A stretch of DNA of 39,529 bases from CG2-30-36-16 sp964372115 (GTDB lineage: Bacteria; Bacteroidota; Ignavibacteria; Ignavibacteriales; Ignavibacteriaceae). The stretch lies in NCBI GenBank assembly GCA_964372115.1, contig CAYJPN010000043.1, positions 1 to 39,529 on the forward strand, written 5' to 3'. Position numbers and translations under genes: made by a program. The stretch's first letter is position 1. Each line of letters begins with the position of its first letter. The notes under the pieces are model-generated. The model did no database searches. It saw only the letters and a list, made by a program, of their open reading frames with translations, and had not been told where the DNA came from. Shown here in pieces: positions 26,807 to 35,100 of the stretch.

Positions 26807-27063
26807 GCTAACGCATCTGCGTACTATTAATCTCAATAGAACGTGGACAACACAGAAAATACACCACACCGCAGTTAATTTTATTTTTGGAATACATCCC
26901 GCTTCTAACGGGAAAAGATTTCCTTCTACTTTTTACATCCGCAAAAAGCAAAGGTTGTTTTTATTCTTCCGGGATAGCTGCGCGCCCCCGAAAGCACTTA
27001 AAAATATTTGACGAATATCTAATTTCCGAGTTGATTTTATTCGGACTAACTTGTTAGCTGTAA
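26807..27063 (+). repeat. Cassette-boundary repeat, copy A (degenerate)
   Basis: Shares with the other copies the left end GCTAACG..GCGTA, a 'CACACCGC(A)GTTAATTTTATTTTTGG'-like stretch, the hairpin CTTTTT-ACATCCGC-AAAAAG (26929-26948) and a CCCG/CGGG hairpin (26909-26920). The second half is diverged. It ends in TGTTAGCTGTAATT (27052-27065), which reappears inverted at 27677-27690, framing the RelB/YafQ unit. Confidence 0.7.
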
Positions 27064-27102
27064 TTCCTAAATAATTTATTTGCTTCTAAATTATATTAAT
27101 TT

Positions 27103-27120
27103 TATAATTGTATTGCAATT
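27103..27120 (+). promoter_or_regulatory. Possible -10 box and operator of relB-yafQ
   Basis: TATAAT at 27103-27108 overlaps the palindrome AATTG-TATTG-CAATT (27106-27120), about 26 nt before the antitoxin ATG. RelB/DinJ antitoxins bind palindromes over their own promoter, so this is a reasonable operator candidate. Supported by position and symmetry only. Confidence 0.35.
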
Positions 27121-27145
27121 GTCACTACATGCAAAAGAGATTAAA

Positions 27146-27406
27146 ATGAATAAATCAGCAACAATACAAGCGAGAATTGATCCGAGTGTTAAGAATAAAG
27201 CTCAGAAAATTCTTAATAAATTAAATATTACAATGTCCGAAGCAATTTCAATTTTTTTAACTCAAGTTTCATTGAATAAAGGAATCCCATTTGAAATTAA
27301 AATTCCGAATGAATTAACCGAAGAAACACTATTAAAATCTGAAAAAGGCGTGGACTTACATATTGTTTCAGACAAAAATCACCTTTTCGAGGAACTCGGT
27401 AATTGA
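27146..27406 (+). CDS. relB: RelB/DinJ-family antitoxin
   Basis: An 86-residue antitoxin with the N-terminal ribbon-helix-helix 'SATIQARIDPSVKNKAQKILNKLNITMSEAISIFL' typical of RelB/DinJ, followed by a C-terminal toxin-neutralising arm. It represses its own operon and inactivates the neighbouring YafQ-type toxin. I use the ATG at 27146 (AAAGAGA upstream); a longer frame to 27080 includes non-coding leader. The stop overlaps the toxin start by 4 nt (TTGA). The unit is framed by 14-bp inverted ends and both genes seem intact. Confidence 0.9.
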   Translation: MNKSATIQARIDPSVKNKAQKILNKLNITMSEAISIFLTQVSLNKGIPFEIKIPNELTEETLLKSEKGVDLHIVSDKNHLFEELGN

Positions 27407-27669
27407 ATCTTGTTTATACTTCACAATTCAAGAAAGATTTCAAAAGAGTTTCAAACCAAGGGAAAGATTTATTCAAGCTCGTAGTTGTAATTGAAACTCT
27501 ATTGAATGGTGAAATATTAGACCTGAAATTCAAAGATCATACATTAATCGGCAAATGGAAAAATCATCGAGACTGTCATCTTGAGCCTGATTGGATTTTA
27601 ATTTACAGATTAACAAATGACTCACTCATCTTAGAAAGAACTGGCTCGCATTCCGAGCTTTTCAGATAA
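27403..27669 (+). CDS. yafQ: YafQ-family ribosome-dependent mRNA interferase toxin
   Basis: An 88-residue toxin with the YafQ core 'HTLIGKWKNHRDCHLEPDWILIYRL' and C-terminal 'RTGSHSELF', which together hold the catalytic His/Asp/His/Arg residues. YafQ cleaves mRNA on the ribosome (in-frame AAA in E. coli). Start is TTG overlapping the antitoxin stop, an arrangement that keeps toxin translation low. The stop codon is 8 nt before the inverted cassette end. Functional assignment is by family. Confidence 0.9.
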   Translation: MNLVYTSQFKKDFKRVSNQGKDLFKLVVVIETLLNGEILDLKFKDHTLIGKWKNHRDCHLEPDWILIYRLTNDSLILERTGSHSELFR

Positions 27670-27676
27670 TTTTTAC

Positions 27677-28045
27677 AATTACAGCTAACAGCCGTTATCC
27701 GTCAGTCCATTTGCTAATGGACGAGACAAGTCATTAAAACACAACACAGCAATTAATTTTATTTTATAGATTTCCTTCAACTTTTTACATCCGCAAAAAG
27801 CAAGGGTTACATTCTTCTTTCGGGATAATTACATCCCATAAGAGTTAACACACTTATAATATGTACTATTAAAAATACAAGCCTCCACCGGGTTAAGTCG
27901 CTTGGAGCTTGCCTGCCATTTTGTTTGGAGGTGCTTAGCCCATCCATAGACCCCGTTTCTTTACGGGGACACCGGATTATACCTCAGCGCAGTTTACCCC
28001 GTTTTTTTCCGGGCTCGGTATGAATCCTTCTAACTTTAGCTGTAA
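27677..28045 (+). repeat. Cassette-boundary repeat, copy B (longest)
   Basis: About 370 bp. From left to right: GCTAAC..CCGTTATCCGTCAG; the CTTTTT-ACATCCGC-AAAAAG hairpin (27781-27800); CGGGAT..ATCCC hairpin; 'GAGTTAACACACTTATAA'; a CCTCCA/TGGAGG stem (27882-27887 with 27926-27931); CCCCGT-TTCTTT-ACGGGG (27951-27968); and the end GGTATGAATCC..TAAC. Its right end TTAGCTGTA reappears inverted at 29330-29338. There is no ORF inside. Confidence 0.85.
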
Positions 28046-28087
28046 AACAAACAAGAAATTTCATACAAGCAAAACTGTTTAGTTATT

Positions 28088-29269
28088 TTATCTTCCTAAA
28101 TAAGCTTTTGTACGATCAACGGCATTTTTACGAATACTTTCATAAAAAAGCTGGTAATCATAATTATGATAATCACCTTTATCGGCATTCAACAATGGTG
28201 CGTCAGGCCCGTCACCCGGAAATCCTGCAACAACGGGTTTCTCTATGATCAAAACGTTTCCTGTAGCATCGGCGCTTGTTACTGCTTGAATTAGCGGAAG
28301 TAAAGTTGGATCTTGATTTGTAGGTAAAGAGCCCGGATTGTTTGAAGCCTCCACTTTTCCGCCCCCCTTCAACCATGAGAGAGGATTAATTTGTAATATT
28401 GAAATACCTTTACTTTTTCTGTATGAATTACCAACCCATATTACTATGTCCTCAGTAAAAAATCGTGTATCTGCGCCTGAAGTAAGCGAATTCCAATTTA
28501 TATAAACTCCAAAATCATTTGCTGAACTTGCCGGTGAAATACCGCTTAAATTATCCGGTATTGCCATTCCTATTAAATAAGCGGCTACAAGCTTTGATTG
28601 AAGTGATGTTCCAACAATTTTTGTTTGAAGTAAACGGGCACCATGCATACTTCCCTGACTATGACTTGCAAGAATGAATGGGCGTCCGTTATTGTAATTT
28701 TGGATGTAATAATTAAATGCACGCTCTACATCAGAATACGCCAATTCAATTGACTGAATACCAGACATTGTTTCTTTTTCAACTATGGAAAATAATGTGA
28801 ACTGTCTGTACCGCGGTGCATAAATACGTCCGGTAGCATTAAAGACGCTCGCAATATACATCATTATAAATGAAACATTGTTTTTTACTTCCGGGTCATC
28901 ATAAGGACCATTCCAAAATTCTTTTCCGGTATAACAAGTTGGATGTATAAAGAAGACATCAATTTGTGAAGAATCTTGAGCTTCCGGATAAGCCGTGTTT
29001 GGTGGAGCAACATCTGCTTCGTCGCTTCGTTCATATAAAGCAGCCCAGGCATCTTGAGAAGAATAATCAGGTGCCTGCGGCGGAGGCAGTTGATCAAACA
29101 ACTTAAGCGGACGGTGGTTGTCTTTCAGTTTTTGAAACACAGAGTCCGGTATTGACAGTCCCGTTAAAATTTCTGATTCATACGGGATAGGTTCAGTAGT
29201 AGTTGAGCAAGAAACAAATATGAGCCCAACGATAATGAATGCTAAAATTGAACATATTAACTTTCTCAT
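28088..29269 (-). CDS. DUF3089 lipoprotein (alpha/beta hydrolase-like)
   Basis: A 393-residue lipoprotein (signal peptide 1-20, lipobox FVSC). From about residue 105 it matches the DUF3089 family: 'VFFIHPTCYTGKEFWNG', 'GRIYAPRYRQFTLF', 'LAYSDVERAF', and 'GRPFILASHSQGSMHGARLL', where the Ser in SHSQG is a nucleophile elbow. It is probably an esterase- or lipase-like enzyme anchored to a membrane; substrate is unknown. The gene is the only non-toxin cargo in the array, fills one unit between copies B and C, and points opposite to the repeats. Its start has a weak AGAGG site (29277-29273). Confidence 0.85.
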   Translation of the reverse strand: MRKLICSILAFIIVGLIFVSCSTTTEPIPYESEILTGLSIPDSVFQKLKDNHRPLKLFDQLPPPQAPDYSSQDAWAALYERSDEADVAPPNTAYPEAQDSSQIDVFFIHPTCYTGKEFWNGPYDDPEVKNNVSFIMMYIASVFNATGRIYAPRYRQFTLFSIVEKETMSGIQSIELAYSDVERAFNYYIQNYNNGRPFILASHSQGSMHGARLLQTKIVGTSLQSKLVAAYLIGMAIPDNLSGISPASSANDFGVYINWNSLTSGADTRFFTEDIVIWVGNSYRKSKGISILQINPLSWLKGGGKVEASNNPGSLPTNQDPTLLPLIQAVTSADATGNVLIIEKPVVAGFPGDGPDAPLLNADKGDYHNYDYQLFYESIRKNAVDRTKAYLGR

Positions 29270-29329
29270 TACGAACCTCTTTTTATTTTCTTACATCTTT
29301 TAACGATAATAATATTTTTCTAATCGATA

Positions 29330-29589
29330 TACAGCTAACGGCGTATTATCCGTCAGAGAGGGTTATATTTTTCTTACGGGATAGCTGCATACTGCAAGAG
29401 TTAACACACTTATAAAATGTGCTATTAAAAATACAAGCCTCCCGGTTAAGGCGCATGGAGCTTGCCCGCCATTTTGATTGGAGGGGCTTAGAAGACCCCG
29501 TTTCTTTACGGGGACACCGGATTATGCCTCAGCGCAGTTTACCCCGTTTTTTACGGGATTCGGTATGAATCCTTGTAACGTTATACGTT
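29330..29589 (+). repeat. Cassette-boundary repeat, copy C
   Basis: About 260 bp. It lacks the CTTTTT..AAAAAG segment but keeps 'GAGTTAACACACTTATAAAATG', the CCTCC/GGAGG stem (29438-29442 with 29480-29484), the CCCCGT/ACGGGG hairpin (29496-29513), 'CCTCAGCGCAGTTTACCCCG' and GGTATGAATCCTTGTAAC. The right end CGTTATACGTT (29579-29589) is inverted at 30308-30318. Confidence 0.85.
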
Positions 29590-29598
29590 TTATATGTA

Positions 29599-29946
29599 TT
29601 ACTCAATATCGTGGATTAACTTTTGTATCTTTTCTTTCAATTCTGGTAAATCTTCCTTTGCGGTTTCCCAAACGACTTCAGCATTTATTCCAAAATAATC
29701 GTGAATTAATATATCCCTCATTCCACTTATTTCTCTCCACGGAATTTCTATGGATTAATTCCTTATTTCATTTGGTATCTTCTTACTTGCTTCCCCTATA
29801 ATTTCTATCGCACGAACTAATGCAAATTGAGTTTTTTCATCTTTTTTGAAATCTTCATAATCCATATTTTCTATAAAAGAAATACCTTTTTCAATTGATT
29901 CATAAATATCATTTAAATATATCTTAAAGTCTCTTTGTTTCTTCAT
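29599..29946 (-). pseudogene. hepT: HepT toxin interrupted by an in-frame stop
   Basis: HEPN-domain RNase toxin of the MNT-HEPN type. The frame reads 63 codons, meets a TAA at 29755-29757, and then continues in the same frame for 51 more codons to the natural stop (29599-29601). The second part carries the catalytic RxxxxHxY motif as 'RDILIHDY' plus 'VWETAKEDLPELKEKI', so everything needed for activity lies after the stop. Restored length is 115 residues, normal for HepT. Because only one codon is affected and both sides are well conserved, this looks like a recent inactivation. The ATG overlaps the mntA stop by 4 nt (ATGA). Confidence 0.88.
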
Positions 29947-30239
29947 ATTGAGATTACTTCACTTAAAATATTCTTAATTAATTGTGGTTTTAAAGCATCC
30001 TTCATAACCAAATCAACATTTATTTGAAGTTGGTCAGTAAGATAATTTTTCATCTCAATAAATTTTATTAAGCTTGGAACCTTGTTAAAAGATACTAGTA
30101 AATCTAAATCACTGTCACTATTTTGTTCATTCCTTACAAACGACCCAAATATTTCGATTGAATTAACTTGGTATGTTTGAGTTAAATATGGAAGTAATGC
30201 TCTCACTTTGGACAATATTTTATCTAATTCATTTTTCAT
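29943..30239 (-). CDS. mntA: MntA-type nucleotidyltransferase antitoxin
   Basis: A 98-residue minimal nucleotidyltransferase. 'IEIFGSFVRNEQNSDSDLDLLV' holds the exact GS-X10-DxD catalytic motif, so the enzyme seems intact. In MNT-HEPN pairs it neutralises the HepT RNase by transferring AMP groups to a Tyr near its RxxxxHxY site. Here the partner is truncated, leaving an antitoxin without a complete toxin. The ATG at 30239 is preferred over a TTG at 30266. The promoter would lie in the 70 nt before the inverted unit end at 30308-30318. Confidence 0.88.
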   Translation of the reverse strand: MKNELDKILSKVRALLPYLTQTYQVNSIEIFGSFVRNEQNSDSDLDLLVSFNKVPSLIKFIEMKNYLTDQLQINVDLVMKDALKPQLIKNILSEVISI

Positions 30240-30307
30240 ACTTAAAAGATTACATATTTTAATCAATAATTCAACTAATTCAAATCTATTTTTGTAGTGA
30301 AGTTATT

Positions 30308-30609
30308 AACGTATAACGGCGTGTTATGTTAAAACACAACACCGCGGTTAATTTTATTTTTGGGTATCCATCCCTTCGGGGAAAAATTTCCTTCTACTTT
30401 TTACATCCGCAAAAAGGAAGGATTATATTCTTCTTTCGGGATAATTACATCCCGTAAGAGTTAACACACTTATAAAATGTACTTTTAAAAATACAAGCCG
30501 CCGCGTTAAGTCGCCTGGAGCTTGCGCGCCATTTTGTTGGCGGGGCTTCGTCCATCCATAGACCCCGTTTCTTTACGGGGCTTGGTATGAATCCTTGTAA
30601 CGTTATACC
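30308..30609 (+). repeat. Cassette-boundary repeat, copy D
   Basis: About 300 bp and the cleanest copy. It starts AACGTATAACGGCGTGTTATG; then a bulged 12-bp hairpin TCCTTC(TA)CTTTTT / AAAAAGGAAGGA (30389-30422), CGGGAT/ATCCCG (perfect 6 bp), CCGCC/GGCGG (30498-30502 with 30539-30543), CCCCGT/ACGGGG (30563-30580) and GGTATGAATCCTTGTAACGTTATACC. Compared with B and C it lacks the part between the last hairpin and GGTATGAATCC. Confidence 0.88.
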
Positions 30610-30617
30610 ACAACTTT

Positions 30618-30920
30618 TTAACTTACTCTTTTTAGTTTCTTTACTTCCCTTTTTAATCTATCTTGAAGTTTATCTTTCTCGATTTCTAAATTATATTTCA
30701 TTTGTAAGTTCAACCAAAACTTTTCTGACATTCCAAAATATTCGGACAATCTTAATCCAGTATCTGCTGTAATTGACCTTTTACCAAGAACGATTTCATT
30801 AATTCTTCTTGCCGGAACATTTATATCCTTTGCCAAACGATATTGGCTTATTTCCATTGGAATCAAAAACTCTTCAAGTAATATCTCCCCGGGATGTATT
30901 GGCTCCAATTTTCTACTCAT
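30618..30920 (-). CDS. higA: HigA-family antitoxin
   Basis: A 100-residue XRE-type helix-turn-helix protein. 'PIHPGEILLEEFLIP' at the start and 'SQYRLAKDINVPARRINEIVLGKRSITADTGLRLSEYFG' are classic HigA. It binds its own promoter and the HigB toxin. The gene follows higB by 6 nt, the toxin-first order usual for this type. Its stop is 9 nt from the left boundary of the unit. Confidence 0.93.
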   Translation of the reverse strand: MSRKLEPIHPGEILLEEFLIPMEISQYRLAKDINVPARRINEIVLGKRSITADTGLRLSEYFGMSEKFWLNLQMKYNLEIEKDKLQDRLKREVKKLKRVS

Positions 30921-30926
30921 TACTTT

Positions 30927-31214
30927 TTATCCTTTATGATAATCTGTTATTTCGACTTCATAAGCATTATTATCTTTCCAAGAAAAGATTATTCTCCATT
31001 GGTCATTTATTCTAATGCTATGCTTTCCAGATAAATTACCAGATAATTTTTCGAGTCGATTTCCGGGTGGAACTCTCAAATCATCAAGTTGCTCTGCACC
31101 ATCAATGATTAATAATTTTCGATAAACGATTTTATGAATTTGATTCGGAAAACCCTTGACGAATCTTCTGTTGAACAAATATTCAGTTGATTTATCTGCA
31201 AAACTTTTTATCAT
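30927..31214 (-). CDS. higB: HigB-family mRNA interferase toxin
   Basis: A 95-residue RelE-fold toxin: 'MIKSFADKSTEYLFN', 'LRVPPGNRLEKLSGNLSGKHSIRINDQWRIIFSW' and 'YEVEITDYHKG'. It appears full length. HigB cleaves mRNAs on the ribosome. It is the last (third) toxin-antitoxin unit in the array; the other two are RelB/YafQ and MntA/HepT. Confidence 0.93.
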   Translation of the reverse strand: MIKSFADKSTEYLFNRRFVKGFPNQIHKIVYRKLLIIDGAEQLDDLRVPPGNRLEKLSGNLSGKHSIRINDQWRIIFSWKDNNAYEVEITDYHKG

Positions 31215-31230
31215 ATGGATTAATAATAAC

Positions 31231-31407
31231 GCTTAACGTTATTATGTGCAAGATAAAAAATGATTACCATTTTTTATTTTGATAAAACTCGGTAATTTTT
31301 CGTGTTTTTATTTTATTGATAAAATACAAAATAATTAAATACTTTCTTTGTGGTAAAACGGCGTGTTGAACTAAGCCCCTCCTCCGCTTGGTATGAATCC
31401 CTGTAAC
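31231..31407 (+). repeat. Cassette-boundary repeat, copy E (ends only)
   Basis: The left end GCTTAACGTTATTATG and the right end GGCGTGTTGAACTAAGCCCCTCC..GGTATGAATCCCTGTAAC resemble the termini of copies A-D. The middle is replaced by an AT-rich segment (about 31255-31350) with no ORF. The right end touches the group II intron. Confidence 0.55.
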
Positions 31408-31416
31408 AATAGGTAC

Positions 31417-31996
31417 TCGTAGAGTAGGACAAGGGCGCATTGATTTTACAATCATGTTTCCCTTGAACCCTCGTCAAACCGTACGTGAGGTTTTCCCTCA
31501 TACGGCTTTCCTCCATACTTTGTCATCCATCTATATATTCAATGGTATGATAGAGTTTCTTCTAAAGTTCCCGAAACCATCGTGCCTAATAGCCCGTAAG
31601 AGCAGTGCACATTTCTTCTCTTCTTCCGAAACATATATGTAGCAGAGACCCTTCCCTACGATAACGTTTTGTTGCATTATCATTCCGCCTGTCGGCTGAC
31701 CGGCTTTGGTACTACGGTCTCATCCGCCACCCTGCCTGCTTTCATCCTCTTTCTTTTCTTATGAGGATTACCTCTTCCTAATTTTCATAGGGCTGGCGAG
31801 GGCTTCCCAAGTTCCTGAACATTCTTTCTGTCCGTGTCGTCACTAATACCCCGGAGATGTTATAAATCCCACTCTACTTTTATCAGATTTATAATGCTGA
31901 CTTCGGCTATAAAATAAAGGCTCGTCCATCTCGTATTATCTTTACGAGGCTACCTGTGTGTTCACTTTCGTTACAACCCGGTCTTTTGAGTCGCAC
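31417..31996 (-). ncRNA. Group II intron remnant without reverse transcriptase
   Basis: Domain V is recognisable at 31476-31509 on the minus strand: AAGCCGTATGAGG, a GAAAA loop and CCTCACGTACGGTTT, with the AGC catalytic triad. Downstream are a domain VI-like segment and a 3' end near CCTACTCTAC. Further upstream is text typical of the region preceding an intron ORF ('GGCGGATGAGACCGTAGTACC', complement near 31708-31728). The 5' end may be GTGCGACTC (31996) or, less likely, GTGCGGC (32123). The whole element is 580-710 nt, and no reverse transcriptase or maturase is present, so it could move only with help in trans. Splicing competence is not shown. Confidence 0.75.
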
Positions 31997-32137
31997 CCTT
32001 TTAGGTTACTTTGTCAAGCCGCTTGGACAGTACTCGTTTCCAATTACTCTCCGGCTTCCCGCTACATGGGGATAGAGTTTTCCCATGATGGGACTTGGCT
32101 TTGGTCGCAAATCCATGCCGCACGCAATTAGTAATGT

Positions 32138-32152
32138 CCAAGCTTCGCTTGG
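32138..32152 (-). terminator. Hairpin after the T9SS protein gene
   Basis: CCAAGC-TTC-GCTTGG is a perfect 6-bp stem 4 nt beyond the stop codon on the minus strand. It has no T tract. It may terminate or protect the transcript of the large secreted protein, or be a landing structure for the neighbouring intron. Confidence 0.4.
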
Positions 32153-32155
32153 CAC

Positions 32156-35100
32156 TCATTTAAACAACATCATTTTTTTAACTGCGGTGAATGCATCTGT
32201 TTGTAATCGATAAATATACACTCCGGCACTTAGCCCTTCACTGTTAATATTCAATTCATGTAATCCCGCATCAAAATTTTGTTCAATAATAGTCTTTACT
32301 TCCTCACCCAAAATATTGTAAAGCGTAATTTTTACTTTAGTCGATTGAGGCAAAGCAAAACGTATTGTCGTTGACGGATTAAAAGGATTAGGATAATTTT
32401 GGTCAAGTTTATAATTCTTGGGCAAGGCAACTTCAACAGTTAATATCTTCGAAAACCGAAATAAACCATCGTTATCAATTTGTTTTAATCTATATAGCAA
32501 TTTTCCGCACGGTGGATTATGATCTACAAGAGTATAATCTTGTGTATTGTTACTATTGCCGCTCCCATTAATGAATCCAATTTTTTCCCAAGCATTATCT
32601 TTATCAATGGAACGTTCAATTTCGAAACCATAGTTATTAACCTCCGTTGCTGTTTTCCAAATTATTTCAACATCATTACTATTTAAATTTGCAGTGAAAG
32701 ATGATAATTCAACCGGTAAGGCGCTTACGATTTCCGCTTCAGAGAGTGCTCTGTTCCACAGCTTTATTTCGTCTATTTTCCCTATTAGACCCAAACCAGA
32801 TCTACCAGCTATAGACCAAGAAGGAGTAATGGGCAAAACTTGACCTGCACAATCATTCGTAACCATAGGACTTCCATCTAAAAATGTATGGTATATGTCA
32901 CCTTCTTTTACAATAGCAATATTATGCCATTCATTTAGTGGAACAGTCATTTCCCCTGACGTAAAGCCATTACCATCAAATGCAAAACCATCGCCACCTG
33001 CAAATGCCCATGTATAAAATTGAAGTCTATTCCCTGAACCGCTATTATTGCCATCTGTCCAAATAATTGTGTGCCCTCCTTCAATATTAATCCAAAATGC
33101 TAAAGCCGAATTCATCTCAGTATGAAACGGAAATTGATAGTCAAATAGCATATAATTAGATTCGGTTCCATCAAAATAATAGGCTTGTTCATCAACTCCA
33201 TCCTTGTCAGTCGTCAGTGTTGCTCCGTTATAGACAGCATTTCTACCATTTCCACTCGCATCATTTGTATTTCCGTTAAAAGGATAATAAGCAATGGGGT
33301 TAACGAATTCCTCAGTTGTTGTAATTGTAATCGGATTACCGTCAGAGGTTATGCTCAAATAATCTTCCTTTCCTAATGAACCGTTATATTCACAACAATG
33401 GATTTGATATTGAGTGTTTGGTTGCAACCCGTTAATAATTGTAGTTGTCCCATTACCATTATATACACAATACCATCCAGTGCTGCCAATCTGATCACCG
33501 TTCCCAAATGTTTCGTCAGCAGAATATGTGGTATTTATGGACGGGGAAGCAGCCCCTGCATTGGTTTGTTTGACAAATACGTCTAAGTTTTGTCCGCTGC
33601 CGCGTGACCAAGAAATATTACAATTCCGCGTACCCAATGAATTGATTAAAATATTAGAAGCTTGAGTAGATGGCGCCCAGATACCTGTTGAGTTTATAAT
33701 TTCCTCATCTGACAAAACCCTATTATACACTTTGATTTCATCAATAGAAACATTTGCATATCGTCTAAAACTTGCTCCATTATCTATTGTTTCAGCACCA
33801 ATCCAGAGTAAACTCTGAACTGTGTTCAGATCACTATTTAATGAATAGCTGTATTTTTGACCATTAAGCCAGATATTGATGGATCTCGGCGGAGAGAAAG
33901 TAACAACAACAGATGTCCACTCTTCGGGAGGTAAAGGTGTAGCCATCATGTCGTTGCATCCTCCCCAAAATTGAGTTTCAAAATTTCCAATACCGAACAT
34001 TTTCCCAACGCAATCATCCATTCCATAACCAATAAACGCATTAGCAAAACCACCTGTAGAGAAATCATCTTGATCAGGTTTAACCCAGCACATCAAAGTT
34101 CTTGGCTCATCATGAAATGGAAAATTTGTTGTTGTGGTACTGATGGAACTTTCATAAAAGTAATAAGCAGAATTTGGATTGCCATAAACATCAGAAGTTA
34201 AAACTGCACCATTATTTATTCCATCATTATTATTTCCACTTTCATCATCAGCATTTCCGTTAAAAGGTAAATAAACAACTGGATCTACGAATTCTTGTTC
34301 TGTTGCGAATGTATGCGGATTGTTAGAAGCTGAAGACACATTATAAGCTTCTCCCCCATCACCTCCATTATATTCACAGCTATGTACTTGATAATCTGTT
34401 TCCGGATTTAATCCAAAGACACTTGTTGAATTTTCAGTCCCTTTATAAATGCAAAACCACCCCGATGAGCCAATCTGCGAACCACTACTAAAAGTTGTAT
34501 TTGCTGTATAATTTGTTACATTAACAGGAATTGCTGTACCAGCGTTCCCTTCTTTTATAAATACAATGCTATTATCCCCATTTCCTCTCGTCCAGGAGAT
34601 ATTCGCTGTTCTTGTTGTTTTCCAATTTGTTGTTACTTCTGTTGCTTGTATACTAGGTGCTCCTCTAGTTGTAAATTCTATCGGATTATTTGTCGATGTT
34701 GATGTATTATAGACTATTCCCGCCCCCGAGCCATAATATTCGCATACTGAAATCGTATACGTAGTATTTGGCTGTAAATTATTGATTGAAAAGCGATCAC
34801 CCCAATTAGTTGGATCAAAAATACGGTACCAACCACTTTCACCTATTTGTGAACCCTCTCCATAATTTTGACTTAACGCATATTCAGTCCCATCTACTGG
34901 GCTTGCTGACCCTACGGAACTCCCAAGTTTTATAAATGCTGCTCTGCCGTGCCCATCACCGGGAATTAAACTCTCAAAAAGGGCAGTATTAGTATTAATA
35001 TTTGAAATTACAATATTAGTTGCTTGTACTGATGGAGAACCTAATGTGGTAAATTCTATCGGATTATTTGTCGATGTTGATGTATTATAGACTATTCCCG

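Noticed and set aside
26751..27011. 86-codon plus-strand ORF
   Set aside because: It covers degenerate repeat copy A and part of its hairpins; not a protein-like sequence.
29339..29578. Standard integron attC site
   Set aside because: The overall size and the terminal heptamers do not fit the usual attC consensus closely enough, and no intI or attI is in view; reported instead as an attC-like hypothesis.
29478..29801. 107-codon plus-strand ORF
   Set aside because: It runs across repeat copy C and the antisense strand of hepT; its content comes from the repeat.
26807..31407. CRISPR array
   Set aside because: The repeats are hundreds of bases long, few, and separated by genes, not by uniform short spacers; no cas genes are present.
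31264..31642. Short ORFs over the intron and repeat E (31264-31455, 31313-31516, 31454-31642)
   Set aside because: They overlap structured RNA-like sequence including domain V and resemble no protein family.
34339..34339. GTG start for a 727-residue protein
   Set aside because: The same frame is open upstream as far as the N run and encodes continuing FN3-like repeats; a signal peptide with a good ribosome site exists at 35334.
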